A stretch of 64,000 nt of DNA from Rossellomorea aquimaris (GCF_035590735.1 NZ_CP141595.1:4127001-4191000), one strand, 5' to 3'; positions 34,854-43,391 are shown, counted from the first letter of the stretch. Program-made: numbers and translations. The notes: generated from the sequence alone by a model not told the origin.

Positions 34854-35069
34854 TCATTTCACCTCCTTCCACTTCTGAATATAGGTCTCAAAACAAACAT
34901 GTGAAACAGAACATGATAAAAATAGTTGTATCCGCAAGAAATTGAGAGTGATAAGAGAATAGTATATTAATTCTGTAGACTTAAAGAGAGTTTGTATAAC
35001 GAGGAATAAATCTGAAGTTGAATCTAATTTAACATAAAATTCTGAATTAATAAAGTGAGTAGAAGCATA

Positions 35070-35157
35070 GGGAAGCATAGGGACGGTTCTTCCGCTTCCC
35101 CAAGAATACATTTTGAAATGCCTCAAAAAGAAGCAAGAGAACCGTCCCCCTGCTCCC
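35070..35157. repeat. Inverted pair of REP-like elements upstream of the transposase
   Basis: Cores GGGACGGTTC (35080-35089) and GAACCGTCCC (35139-35148) in opposite orientation, 49 bases apart, each flanked by GAAGCA / TGCTTCC-type arms. The intervening stretch ATTTTGAAATGCCTCAAAAA recurs in part before the elements at 43855 and 45012. Confidence 0.8.
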
Positions 35158-35249
35158 CTTCGCCTGTAATCACTATTTTTTCCATACTATAAAAGGAGGA
35201 GCGCAACAACCATTCCGGCGCTTCTCCTTGTAAGAAACAATCTTTGCCA

Positions 35250-35618
35250 CTAATCCTTTTCCCCTTGGATTTGCAGATCGATGTACTGCTTAATCTCAAC
35301 AATCTTTTGGTTAGTCACTTGTGTAATTTCATTCGACTTTTTGTTTAATTCTTTCTGATAATCTTGACTTATTTTATCTTTTAAATATTGGTTTGTTTCA
35401 TCCCTTAATCGCTGTATTTCAGTTTGTGTGAGGTGTTGAACATCATTCTTAATTTTTTCATCACGTTCTGAAAAGTATGATTCAATTTCACTTCCGTACT
35501 CTTGTTTGACTGCTTCTGCTGCATCATTTACATGAAATACAAGAGCACCTGCTGCACCACCAACTATAAAGGTTAATATGAGTGTCATACCCACTACTTT
35601 AGTAAAGATTTTTTTCAC
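35250..35618 (-). CDS. Small single-span membrane protein with coiled coil
   Basis: About 122 residues, not recognised. One membrane span near the N-terminus (VVGMTLILTFIVGGAAGALVF), then a charged helical region rich in Glu, Lys and Gln that is probably outside the cytosol. The start is taken as GTG at 35618 with AGGGG eight bases upstream; a GTG three codons earlier overlaps that site. It stands alone between REP elements and the TM2 genes. Confidence 0.65.
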   Translation of the reverse strand: MKKIFTKVVGMTLILTFIVGGAAGALVFHVNDAAEAVKQEYGSEIESYFSERDEKIKNDVQHLTQTEIQRLRDETNQYLKDKISQDYQKELNKKSNEITQVTNQKIVEIKQYIDLQIQGEKD

Positions 35619-35752
35619 CTCTATCACCCCTGGATATAATATTCTTCTCTATTCATCTTATTATTTAAAGGGAACTTTTATACTGAATAAATAGATGATA
35701 TAAATGAACCAACCCTAATTAGTAATCACTAATGAATTTTTTCTGAAAGAAT

Positions 35753-35790
35753 AAAAGCTTATGGACAGTTTAACGTGTCCATAAGCTTTT
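35753..35790 (-). terminator. Terminator after TM2 gene pair
   Basis: Arms AAAAGCTTATGGACA and TGTCCATAAGCTTTT pair perfectly over 15 bases with an 8-base loop and T/A tails, touching the stop codon of the TM2 gene. Confidence 0.85.
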
Positions 35791-36185
35791 TACTTCCTGC
35801 GACTTATGATGTTTTGAAGAGCTTGATTCTCACAGGATTCATTATAATCCGATATTCTTCTATTTAAGAAGAACGCATCGATCCATGACCATATGACAGA
35901 ACCGCATAAAAGAAAGATGAATAACCCTAATAGAAATTGAATGAAGCCGTAATAGAATTCTACGGTCGATAAGATAATTATAATAGCAATAATCGGAACC
36001 ATACTCGTAAGGAGCATGATGGAAGCATATCGATAATTCTCAGTATAAAAACGGTGGGCACCAAAGAAACTTAAACCGGCCCATAATCCCCAAGCAGCTT
36101 CTTTATTTTTCCTCTTTTTTAACATTTCTGATTCAAGGATGGCTAATTCTTCTATCGTGAGATCAAATTTTGAGATAGAATCCAT
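35790..36185 (-). CDS. TM2-domain membrane protein (131 residues)
   Basis: The first hydrophobic segment carries the TM2 signature GLSFFGAHRFYTENY; more spans follow (IMLLTSMVPIIAIIIIL, FIQFLLGLFIFLLCGSVIWSWIDAFFL). The N-terminal helix LTIEELAILESEMLKKRKNKEAAWGLW resembles that of the next gene upstream, so both come from one duplication. This copy has an extra hydrophobic part. Function of TM2 proteins in bacteria is not established. Confidence 0.75.
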   Translation of the reverse strand: MDSISKFDLTIEELAILESEMLKKRKNKEAAWGLWAGLSFFGAHRFYTENYRYASIMLLTSMVPIIAIIIILSTVEFYYGFIQFLLGLFIFLLCGSVIWSWIDAFFLNRRISDYNESCENQALQNIISRRK

Positions 36186-36205
36186 TCAAATTCACCACAT
36201 TTATA

Positions 36206-36532
36206 TTAGTTTGCTATTCTTGTATTGTTTTTAGCATTATTTAAAAGACGCATTTCAGAAAGAATATCATTTTCAATTCTTTCGTTTGTATCCTTGATCA
36301 TTCCATTCAGTAAAAATAGGTCAATGAAACTCCAGATACCTAAACCACCAAACGTTAAAAGCATCGCAACGGCTGTGCCCGTTTTACCTAAATAAAAGCG
36401 ATGGCCTCCAAAGCTGGTTGTAAAAAACCAAAGCAACCAAGTGGTACCCGCAGACTTCTGCTTTTGACTCATTTCAGAATTGAGTAATTGTAATTCTTCT
36501 GATGTGAGACCTTGTTTTTGAATAAGTGACAT
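36206..36532 (-). CDS. TM2-domain membrane protein (108 residues)
   Basis: TM2 signature TTSFGGHRFYLGKTGTAVAMLL then GGLGIWSFIDLFLLNGMI, with N-terminal helix LTSEELQLLNSEMSQKQKSAGTTWLLW. Two spans joined by a short loop. GGGGGAAT lies before the ATG at 36532. It is followed after 20 bases by the paralogue, forming a two-gene operon closed by the hairpin at 35753-35790. Confidence 0.82.
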   Translation of the reverse strand: MSLIQKQGLTSEELQLLNSEMSQKQKSAGTTWLLWFFTTSFGGHRFYLGKTGTAVAMLLTFGGLGIWSFIDLFLLNGMIKDTNERIENDILSEMRLLNNAKNNTRIAN

Positions 36533-36594
36533 ATTTATTCCCCCATACTTTCTAAAATTCTTCCTAATAGTTATAAATACTTATAACACTTCAA

Positions 36595-36621
36595 AATTAT
36601 ACCACCAATAATGGTATAATT
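36595..36621. promoter_or_regulatory. Palindrome over the probable TM2 operon -10 box
   Basis: Perfect arms AATTATACCA / TGGTATAATT with a 7-base loop; each arm contains TATAAT in one direction. It is 63 bases before the TM2 start and may be an operator. The rest of the 350-base AT-rich spacer 36533-36883 shows only the terminator at 36830. Confidence 0.4.
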
Positions 36622-36829
36622 GTGAGGTTTTTACTATATTTATGTAAAAATAGTAGTTTTTATAAATAAGTCTGTATTATGCTGATAACTATTTAGGCTA
36701 CAACCTACTAATGAAAACTGTTACTTTCTTCAAGTGAACTTTCCTTTTTGATGAAATTTTCATAAGTTAGTTAAAAGGAATATGTTATTATCCGCCCTTC
36801 AGTGTTAATACATCCATTTACTACAAATA

Positions 36830-36862
36830 AAAGCACCCCAAAAATGGAGTGCCTTTAACTTT
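36830..36862 (-). terminator. Terminator of the M23 peptidase gene
   Basis: On the minus strand AAAGGCACTCC pairs with GGGGTGCTTTT (G-T pairs included) around a 6-base loop and runs into T residues, 22 bases after the stop. Confidence 0.7.
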
Positions 36863-36883
36863 TAAAAAAATATTGAACATATA

Positions 36884-38482
36884 TTAGTCAATCACTGTAA
36901 ACTGTTCAGCTGCTGCCCAACCAAGAACTTCACCATTGTCTTTGAGACGGTAAGTCTTCTTCCCGCTGCTTGACCAGGCCACTCTGTCTGCTTCAAGAGT
37001 CTGATTGTTATAGTGAGTTCCAAGATCCATCAGCCATTTACCATCACTAGCTGCCGAATAAATACCCCACTTGGGATTTGTAACCTTAACTGTCTTATTA
37101 ATTTCCACTTCTCCTGTGATTTTCGGAGGGGTTTTTAAAATATATTGTGGACGGTTATCATATACAATTAAATACATGTCAGTTGTTTCACTGATAAGTC
37201 TTACTTTGGAATTTGCAGGAATCTTATAGTTTATATAGTTACTATTAGCTTCAGCTCTGTAGTATCCAATAGTAGTATAAGCTTCGTCGGCGATTGCTAG
37301 ACTAGTTGTTTCAACATTAGAAACCTGACCAGCTGCAGTCCAACCTTTAATATCATCACCCATTCTCACTTGAATCATCTTGGTTCCATTAACCCATTTA
37401 TATTTATCCGTTACCATTGTCCAATTATCATAATTGCTTAACGGTTCTTTGTAATTACTTGTACCTGATTCTGGCACTTTGTATAAGCCCCACTTAGGAT
37501 TATCTACCTTAATAACATTGAACTCATTTATTTCTTCAGAATTCCTTTTTGGAGGATTCTTTAGAATATATTGAGGTCTATAATCGTATTCAATCATGTA
37601 CATATCTGCAGTTTCACTAATCACTTTGACTTTTGAGTTAGGCGGAATCTCATAATTTATATAACTACTATTAGCTTGAGATCTATAGTAACCTATCGTT
37701 TGGTAAGATTCATTTTTCACCGTATAGTCGCTTGTACTTTTAACAGTCAGTTGTTCTGCAGCTACCCAGCCAATGATATCGTTCCCCATGCGTATGCGGT
37801 AATGTTTCGTACCACTGTTACTATAGTCAACCTTATCAGCGACTAATATCCAATTATCGTAATGGGTCTTTAAATCTTTAAGCCATTTTCCATCCTTGGC
37901 TGCAGAGTAAATACCCCATTTGGCATTCGTCACTTGAACGACTTTATTGATGTCACCTGCAGATTCGTCCGGTTGGTCGTTTTGATCTAAATAATGTAAT
38001 GGTTCAACATGTGCATTCTTCGCATCCCACATATTGACCGGGTTTTTTAATATTTCAAAATGCAAATGTGGTCCCGTTGAGTCTCCTGTGTTCCCTAGAT
38101 AGCCAATTACAGTACCTTGCCCTACCCATTGTCCGACAGAAACCTTTAAACCGGATTTCATATGAGCATATTTAGTAATATACGACACCCCTCCAATGGA
38201 GTGTTTAATCGCAACAAGATTTCCGTAATCACCATTTCCATTTTGACTACTGTGATATTGAGCATATATCACTTCACCTGCCGCACTGGCTTTAATAGGC
38301 GCACCATCATATTTTGTTATATCTATTCCATTATGCCCTGACTCCAAACTTCTCGAATATGTATGACTTCCATCAACTGGCCAAATAAAATTACTAGCAG
38401 CTCCAGCTTCTTTCCCATACAAACCACCAAAAATCCCCATAAACAATACTACACTTATTAATACTTTTAAACCCTTCTTCAT
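36884..38482 (-). CDS. Secreted M23 peptidase with GW-like wall-binding repeats
   Basis: Exported peptidoglycan hydrolase of 532 residues. Signal peptide about 1-29 (ends EAGAASN). LytM/M23 domain about 33-165 with zinc ligands in GHNGIDI and HLHFEI and the typical AAGEVIYAQY, YAHMKSGL and VIGYLGNTGDSTGPH. After it come three GW/SH3-like repeats (start at KWGIYSAAKDGKWL, KWGLYKVPESG, KWGIYSAASDGKWL) alternating with two copies of another module of about 70 residues (TIGYYRSQANSSYINYEIP and TIGYYRAEANSNYINYKIP). GGAGG precedes the ATG. GW repeats usually bind teichoic acids, so it likely acts at the wall as an endopeptidase. Confidence 0.88.
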   Translation of the reverse strand: MKKGLKVLISVVLFMGIFGGLYGKEAGAASNFIWPVDGSHTYSRSLESGHNGIDITKYDGAPIKASAAGEVIYAQYHSSQNGNGDYGNLVAIKHSIGGVSYITKYAHMKSGLKVSVGQWVGQGTVIGYLGNTGDSTGPHLHFEILKNPVNMWDAKNAHVEPLHYLDQNDQPDESAGDINKVVQVTNAKWGIYSAAKDGKWLKDLKTHYDNWILVADKVDYSNSGTKHYRIRMGNDIIGWVAAEQLTVKSTSDYTVKNESYQTIGYYRSQANSSYINYEIPPNSKVKVISETADMYMIEYDYRPQYILKNPPKRNSEEINEFNVIKVDNPKWGLYKVPESGTSNYKEPLSNYDNWTMVTDKYKWVNGTKMIQVRMGDDIKGWTAAGQVSNVETTSLAIADEAYTTIGYYRAEANSNYINYKIPANSKVRLISETTDMYLIVYDNRPQYILKTPPKITGEVEINKTVKVTNPKWGIYSAASDGKWLMDLGTHYNNQTLEADRVAWSSSGKKTYRLKDNGEVLGWAAAEQFTVID

Positions 38483-38854
38483 CTGTACCTCCTAAATTAG
38501 TAATTAATGTAAGCGAACTATGTCTTTAGTTCGTTTTCATAATACAACAAAGATAGTGTCATTTCTCCAAATATTAACAGATTAATATATTCTTCTAGGC
38601 ATAAGTCATCATGTTCTAACGGTGACTAATTTCTTTTACTGTTTACTAGTATGATTTAATATCATCTAAATTTGTTGAACAAAATGGAGGTAGGTATATT
38701 TTGTGAAAGCCTCTTTGAAAAAAAGGCTTTCCTCCCCAGTTACCTTCCCATCCATCCAAAAGTATGGGAACCCTTCGGTGCTCTCATATCCAGATTAAGG
38801 AATGTCTCTCCCCCCTTTCTCATAGACTTAGAAAAACGAAGGGAGCTGGTCTAA

Positions 38855-39217
38855 ATGCTTGAATGGAGTGCTGTTATTGCAGCCGTCGCGTTTACCATTC
38901 TCGTGATCTATTTGATTATGACATTAAGAAAAGTAATGACAACGCTTGCTGAAACGGAAAAGACACTATCTGACGCCCGGAAAGCCGTGAACGGAGTGAC
39001 AGAGGAAGCAGAAGAACTGATTCATACAGCCAACCAGATCTCGGATGATGTGAAAGGAAAGATGAAAGCTGTTGACCCTTTACTTGAGTCCGTACATGAT
39101 GTGGGTGATATGTTACAAAATGTGACCAGCTCGGTTAAAAGGACCGCTTTGCAAAAGAGGACTCCCAAAACGATTCATACGCAGGACAGTAATTCGGTTC
39201 AGATTAAGTTGAAGTAA
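38855..39217 (+). CDS. DUF948 (YtxG-like) membrane protein, first gene near the type VII effector locus
   Basis: 120 residues: N-terminal membrane span VIAAVAFTILVIYLIMTL, then a coiled-coil-like tail (VTEEAEELIHTANQISDDV). DUF948 proteins often stand at LXG toxin loci as well as in stress operons. AAGGGAG precedes the ATG. A REP element separates it from the following genes. The 370-base spacer upstream (38483-38854) has an AT-rich part and a weak hairpin at 38705-38731 but no gene I can support. Confidence 0.7.
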   Translation: MLEWSAVIAAVAFTILVIYLIMTLRKVMTTLAETEKTLSDARKAVNGVTEEAEELIHTANQISDDVKGKMKAVDPLLESVHDVGDMLQNVTSSVKRTALQKRTPKTIHTQDSNSVQIKLK

Positions 39218-39253
39218 GTCATGAGAGGCCGGGGCAGACGGCCTCTTTATTAT

Positions 39254-39287
39254 GGGAAGCACGGGGACGGTTCTGCTGCTTCCCCCC
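39254..39287. repeat. REP-like element (single)
   Basis: GGGAAGCACGGGGACGGTTC and then TGCTGCTTCCC; core GGGACGGTTC at 39264-39273. The GGGAAGCA/TGCTTCCC arms can pair. It lies between the DUF948 gene and the effector partner genes. Confidence 0.75.
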
Positions 39288-39484
39288 TTCCCCCCCATGC
39301 TTCCTTTTTTAATAAAAAGGAGTATATCTTACATTTTATGGGTAAATCTTCATTGTACATATTCTCCGGAAGGATAAAAGGCTTAGTTCACTGCCGTAAA
39401 TATGTGTTTATTTTCCTATTACTATCTTCCTTTCCATTTGATACCATTTATACTGGAGGAATTACGTCATTTTTTAGTAAGGAG

Positions 39485-39865
39485 ATGATAACGCTGTCTT
39501 ACCTATCATACTTGCAATCTCAACTCGCTGAAAAAAAAGAGCAGGTCAACCGCTTAGATTCGATTATACGAGAGTTAGAGAATATACAAAATGAGTTCGT
39601 TCACAACCGACATTCCATAGAAGACCCAGAGCTCTCCCCACATACGTGGAAGGGCCAGTTAGCGAATGCATTCCAAGAAGTTCGTGAAGATATTTCATTG
39701 AGCTACAGGGATCTTTACCAATTTCAATTAAGTGAATCGATTACGATCTTTGAAAATAAAGTCAACACGCTTCACTCTGAAATACAAACATTGCAGTACA
39801 ATATCTCTCAAGAGGTTGCAAGAATAAATGAGGAAAAGAGGAAGGGAGACAATCACGTTGGGTGA
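39485..39865 (+). CDS. YwqH-like (DUF5082) helical partner of LXG toxin
   Basis: About 126 residues, all-helical, with a coiled coil in LAEKKEQVNRLDSIIRELENIQ and a WKG turn (HTWKGQLANAF) like WXG-type proteins. Such small proteins (Lap proteins) bind the LXG domain and guide the toxin to the type VII machine. Start is uncertain: the ATG at 39485 directly abuts AAGGAG, while a CTG at 39494 has ideal 9-base spacing and would give a product beginning M-SYLSYLQSQ, like YwqH. The next gene overlaps its end by 8 bases. Confidence 0.75.
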   Translation: MITLSYLSYLQSQLAEKKEQVNRLDSIIRELENIQNEFVHNRHSIEDPELSPHTWKGQLANAFQEVREDISLSYRDLYQFQLSESITIFENKVNTLHSEIQTLQYNISQEVARINEEKRKGDNHVG

Positions 39866-40136
39866 AGAACTGAAAATACGTTACAGTGCTGTAGAGCAAG
39901 CTGTCACAGATATGGACAATGCGTCTGAGACCCTTTCAACAGACATCCCAACCACTATTGCCAGCGGCAATCGGCTGGACGTCACGAAACGAATCAATGA
40001 ACTGAACCACCAATTATCTGAAATCAGGAAGATGTATAGAGAACTTCTGGCAAAGAATAATCAATCAGTCAAGCAATCATTAATCAGCATGGAGGAAGCA
40101 GATCGCGAATTATCCTCCTCCATTAAATTGCGTTAA
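39858..40136 (+). CDS. YwqI-like (DUF5344) helical partner of LXG toxin
   Basis: 92 residues, predicted helical hairpin, no signal peptide. The start is TTG at 39858, nine bases after GGGAG, giving MGEELKIRYSAVEQAV; a longer frame from 39828 is inside the previous gene. Order (DUF5082, DUF5344, LXG) equals B. subtilis ywqHIJ. It probably joins the previous protein in a pre-secretion complex with the toxin. Confidence 0.78.
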   Translation: MGEELKIRYSAVEQAVTDMDNASETLSTDIPTTIASGNRLDVTKRINELNHQLSEIRKMYRELLAKNNQSVKQSLISMEEADRELSSSIKLR

Positions 40137-40149
40137 GGAGCGATACGTT

Positions 40150-41691
40150 GTGAAGATATTGGATTCACAGTCACTGCATAATGGAATCGATGAGCTGACA
40201 AGCATGCTTTCTACTAAATTAGAGCAGATTGAAAAGCTTGAAAATGAGATTGCTGCTTTCACCCATCTCAACGATTCTTTTGAGGGGAAGGGTGGAGAAT
40301 CAATCCGTTCTTTCTATCAGGACTTTCACCAAAAAATTCTCTCTGCCTATGCATTCACATTAGAAAATTACGAACGAATTCTCAACACCATCAACAGTGC
40401 CGCTAAAGACTTAGAACCTGATCAAACAGGGTATATTGACCAGTCATTTCTTTCTAATGACTTGAACAACGGCCTGCGTAAAGGAGAAAACCTGGCTACC
40501 GAACTCGTCGATGAGGCAAACTCAGCTATTAGCCGGGTGAGCGATATTGTCTATGCACCAGCTCTTCAGGAAGATCGTTTTATGAGTCTACAACGTCAAG
40601 CTCATAGAAAAATTGATCACACTGTTGAAGATCTGTCGACATTTGATTCTGTTCAAACAAAAGAACTTGATTCGGTTGAACGTGATATTCAAATGTTAAG
40701 AAATTATCTACTCGAAGTAAACGGAATGTTTGAGAGTGGAAACTTAGAGATAGAAAAATACCAACCTTCCCAGTTGAATAAACTAAACTCTAATGAACAA
40801 ATCGATTCATTTGTTATAAATAATCAACTAAATGATTTAGGAGAAAAAATTCTAAATCCCTTTGAATTAGTCAATAGTAAATTAAGTTTAGGAGATAATA
40901 TTTTAGCTGGATATCAAACGTTCTCTATTTTCACTACTTCCATTCTCTCTCGTAATCTATCTATTAATTACTTAGGAAGTAAACCTACTCTTTGGGAAAA
41001 GGTAAGAGGGAAATATAAATTCAGCGTCAAAATGAACCCATCGTGGACTAGTAAAACCAAACATAGTTCACCCCTTGCAAAAAAACTGATTCATTTCTCT
41101 AGGCAAGCCTCTCCATCCAATCCTTTGCTGGGAAACTTACAGAAGTTTGTTCAGTCATATGAAAGTCCTTCTCATTTATATAAGCATATAGCAGGTTTCC
41201 CAAAAAATTCTAACGTACTAACGGGAGCCGAGCTTTCAAAAGGGACACTGGAGAGAATGAAGACAGGCTCAAAAGAATTATTGAGTAAAGCCGCTAACGT
41301 AAAAGGTTTAACAACAATCAGTAAAAGAATTCCATTGGTAGCAAATGTTATTTCATTCGCTTCCAATTTTGGTGAATTTACAGATCCGGAAAACTCGGAT
41401 AAGAGCACTTTCGAGAAAGGTGGCCGTTTCTTAGCAGGTTGGGGTACGGATGTAGCAGCAATCGGAATAGGGGCTAAAGTTGGTGCAACAATCGGGAGCA
41501 TTGGTGGTCCAGTTGGTATTGTCGTTGGAGGGGCAGTTGGTGGATTAGTCGGTGGTCTAGCTAGCTCTAAGTATGGAGATAAAGTGAAAGATTTAGGCGG
41601 GAGCATTGGAAAATCTGCTGAGAAAGGTCTAGAAAATGTAAAAGAACTCTCCGGGAAAATTACCGGGTCTGTAGCCAGTTGGTTTAATTAA
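40150..41691 (+). CDS. LXG-domain type VII toxin with glycine-zipper C-terminus
   Basis: 513 residues. The LXG domain covers about 1-205 (MKILDSQSLHNGIDEL start, FEGKGGESIRSFYQDFHQ turn, long helices). The C-terminal part (about 205-513) lacks any nuclease or deaminase motif; near residues 438-476 it has VGATIGSIGGPVGIVVGGAV with further GG pairs after it, a glycine zipper as in the pore-forming T7SS toxin TelE of Streptococcus gallolyticus. Membrane damage is therefore the likely action (inference). Start is GTG at 40150 with AAGGAG nine bases upstream. From about 40760 the DNA is clearly AT-richer than the LXG part, the usual sign of a swapped toxin tip. Confidence 0.82.
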   Translation: MKILDSQSLHNGIDELTSMLSTKLEQIEKLENEIAAFTHLNDSFEGKGGESIRSFYQDFHQKILSAYAFTLENYERILNTINSAAKDLEPDQTGYIDQSFLSNDLNNGLRKGENLATELVDEANSAISRVSDIVYAPALQEDRFMSLQRQAHRKIDHTVEDLSTFDSVQTKELDSVERDIQMLRNYLLEVNGMFESGNLEIEKYQPSQLNKLNSNEQIDSFVINNQLNDLGEKILNPFELVNSKLSLGDNILAGYQTFSIFTTSILSRNLSINYLGSKPTLWEKVRGKYKFSVKMNPSWTSKTKHSSPLAKKLIHFSRQASPSNPLLGNLQKFVQSYESPSHLYKHIAGFPKNSNVLTGAELSKGTLERMKTGSKELLSKAANVKGLTTISKRIPLVANVISFASNFGEFTDPENSDKSTFEKGGRFLAGWGTDVAAIGIGAKVGATIGSIGGPVGIVVGGAVGGLVGGLASSKYGDKVKDLGGSIGKSAEKGLENVKELSGKITGSVASWFN

Positions 41692-41713
41692 TCCAAACAT
41701 AAAGGAGAAATAA

Positions 41714-42058
41714 ATGCTGTTAACACTACCCACGATCATTGTATTCATCAAGTATTTATTGATTGCCATTTTACTTACACAACTTGGTTATGGTTTTTTG
41801 ATTTTATTATTAGGAAAAACCATGGTGGATTTTTACACGATCTCCATTTATGAAAAACCTAATAATTTCTTCCAGAAAGCGACTAACTTTTTTCAAAAAT
41901 CCACCATCGGATTTGGATATTTCATTTACACCAAGGTCTCAAAATTCAATTGGATATTAAGTAAATTCTTATTACTTGTTTGTTTAATTATCCAGGCCAT
42001 CTTATCTATATTGATCTATGAATTGATTTTTGGATTATTGAAGTGGTTATTTTTATAA
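41714..42058 (+). CDS. Probable membrane immunity protein 1
   Basis: 114 residues, two or three spans (IVFIKYLLIAILLTQLGYGFL, LLLVCLIIQAILSILIYELI). AAAGGAG precedes the ATG, 22 bases after the toxin. It is a clear paralogue of the next gene: both share a KTM-x(2)-(F/Y)Y core, then FQK-x-TN-x-FQK and IYTK. A membrane protein directly after a pore-type toxin is the expected place for immunity. No named family recognised. Confidence 0.72.
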   Translation: MLLTLPTIIVFIKYLLIAILLTQLGYGFLILLLGKTMVDFYTISIYEKPNNFFQKATNFFQKSTIGFGYFIYTKVSKFNWILSKFLLLVCLIIQAILSILIYELIFGLLKWLFL

Positions 42059-42118
42059 CTATCAAAAGCCTTTAAAGACACTTGGTTTATCCTAATTGAA
42101 TTAGAGAAAGGAAAACCT

Positions 42119-42463
42119 ATGTACTTAACACTCTATAGTGCAGCTGATTTTTTCTTATTAACATTCGGGATTATACTATCTACCCAGTTCGCATACGGAT
42201 GCACCATATTCATCTTAGAAAAGACAATGTTGGGTTACTATGAAGTGGCTATCTACGATCCCCCTACTACAGTGTTCCAAAAAATAACGAACACATTTCA
42301 AAAGGGGATGTTTGGCTCTGGCTACTACATTTATACTAAAATCGGAAAATACAACTGGTTTGTACGAAAAGTACTATATTTAATTGCACTACTTGTTCAA
42401 GGTGTTCTCTCCATTATCATCTATTATATACTTGCCTGGTTAATAGAACTTATCATTTATTAA
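42119..42463 (+). CDS. Probable membrane immunity protein 2 (paralogue)
   Basis: Also 114 residues, same topology; marks EKTMLGYYEVAIYD, FQKITNTFQKGMF and GYYIYTKIGKYNW align without gaps with the upstream copy, yet many residues differ. GAAAGGA lies before the ATG. Duplicated, diverged immunity genes may protect against several toxin variants; this is inference. Confidence 0.7.
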   Translation: MYLTLYSAADFFLLTFGIILSTQFAYGCTIFILEKTMLGYYEVAIYDPPTTVFQKITNTFQKGMFGSGYYIYTKIGKYNWFVRKVLYLIALLVQGVLSIIIYYILAWLIELIIY

Positions 42464-42510
42464 AAACATCCAATAAAAAATGAAATAACTACTAAATAAG
42501 GAGTGAGCCC

Positions 42511-43317
42511 ATGAACCATCTACTTACCTGCACATCAGAAGAACTCGCCTTAATGGTCAGCTTATCAGGCTACGACCGTGTAGCAAAGGGGATTGCAGAG
42601 GCAGCAATCGGGAAGAAGACCGAACAGGAATGGGTCGCCATCATGGAGGCGACGAGTAAACAACTGATCATGAAGCGTATTCTGGATGAAGAGCGTGATG
42701 CACGAGGAGAGAATCCTTTAACGGAGGAAATGTTCCACTTCATCAGGAACTATGTACAATCCAAGAGGATGATCCGCTGTTCCAATACACCCGCTCAGTC
42801 TGTGCTGATGATTCATCACTACGAGAACGATGAGTGGCTGCTCCACCTCATTGAAAAGGATATCATCCATGAGTTCTCAATCATTTCGTCAGATGAGATG
42901 AAGCATTATATGAAAGAATACTATGGCATCCAGAAGCTTCATACGAACGAGCAGCGAACCTTCATTCTGAGCGAGAAGAACTTCGACCGCTTAAGCAATC
43001 CGGATAAACTAAAGAAGGTCCGAAAAAGCTCGCGCTTCACACCTGAAGAAGAGATCAGCTTCGACCTGTTTACTGAGGATTTAAAACGCTTTGAATGGAC
43101 ATTATTTAATATATCCAACTTTGGAATTGTGTCAATGGAGGATGAAATGTATCTGGAGAATATCCTATTCTTCCTTCCATCCACCCAAGGAATTTGGCTG
43201 AGCGAATACAGCGATGATACAGACACCATCCATTTCCATTTAGCCGATGAGAAAGAATGGGAAGACATGCTGCGGAGCATCGGAGAATTTGCCTCACACC
43301 TGGTTGAACAAGGTTGA
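42511..43317 (+). CDS. Type VII locus accessory protein (EspG/DUF5081-like?)
   Basis: 268 residues, soluble, no signal peptide. The N-terminal LTCTSEELALMVSLSGYDRVAKGIAE and the all-over mixed alpha/beta look recall the secretion chaperones EspG/DUF5081, but this is a weak resemblance. AAGGAGTGAG precedes the ATG. Base composition is higher in GC than the toxin tip and immunity genes, like the LXG part, so it belongs to the conserved backbone of the locus. It is closed by a strong terminator. Confidence 0.55.
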   Translation: MNHLLTCTSEELALMVSLSGYDRVAKGIAEAAIGKKTEQEWVAIMEATSKQLIMKRILDEERDARGENPLTEEMFHFIRNYVQSKRMIRCSNTPAQSVLMIHHYENDEWLLHLIEKDIIHEFSIISSDEMKHYMKEYYGIQKLHTNEQRTFILSEKNFDRLSNPDKLKKVRKSSRFTPEEEISFDLFTEDLKRFEWTLFNISNFGIVSMEDEMYLENILFFLPSTQGIWLSEYSDDTDTIHFHLADEKEWEDMLRSIGEFASHLVEQG

Positions 43318-43327
43318 TCCTTCGAAT

Positions 43328-43361
43328 AAAAAATCCTCACTTTCATAAGTGAGGATTTTTT
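43328..43361 (+). terminator. Terminator of the LXG locus
   Basis: Arms AAAAATCCTCACTT / AAGTGAGGATTTTT pair perfectly over 14 bases with loop TCAT and end in a T run, 11 bases after the last gene. Confidence 0.9.
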
Positions 43362-43391
43362 ATATGGCCGTGAAAGGACAAGCCGACCATA

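Noticed and set aside
34854..35126. Minus-strand frame of 90 codons upstream of the RAYT
   Set aside because: It is read through REP elements (contains GSGRTVPMLP from the repeat) and has no ribosome site.
38705..38731. Hairpin GAAAGCCT / AGGCTTTC before the DUF948 gene
   Set aside because: Only 8 paired bases and no T run on the useful side; not strong enough to call a terminator or attenuator.
38672..38854. Plus-strand frame of 60 codons before the DUF948 gene
   Set aside because: No ribosome site, odd composition, ends exactly at the ribosome region of the real gene.
39221..39484. N-terminal extension of the YwqH-like frame
   Set aside because: Runs through a REP element; family length and ribosome site fit a start at 39485 or 39494.
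41714..42463. Two small membrane genes considered as holins
   Set aside because: No lysin or phage genes nearby, and the position after an LXG toxin fits immunity better.
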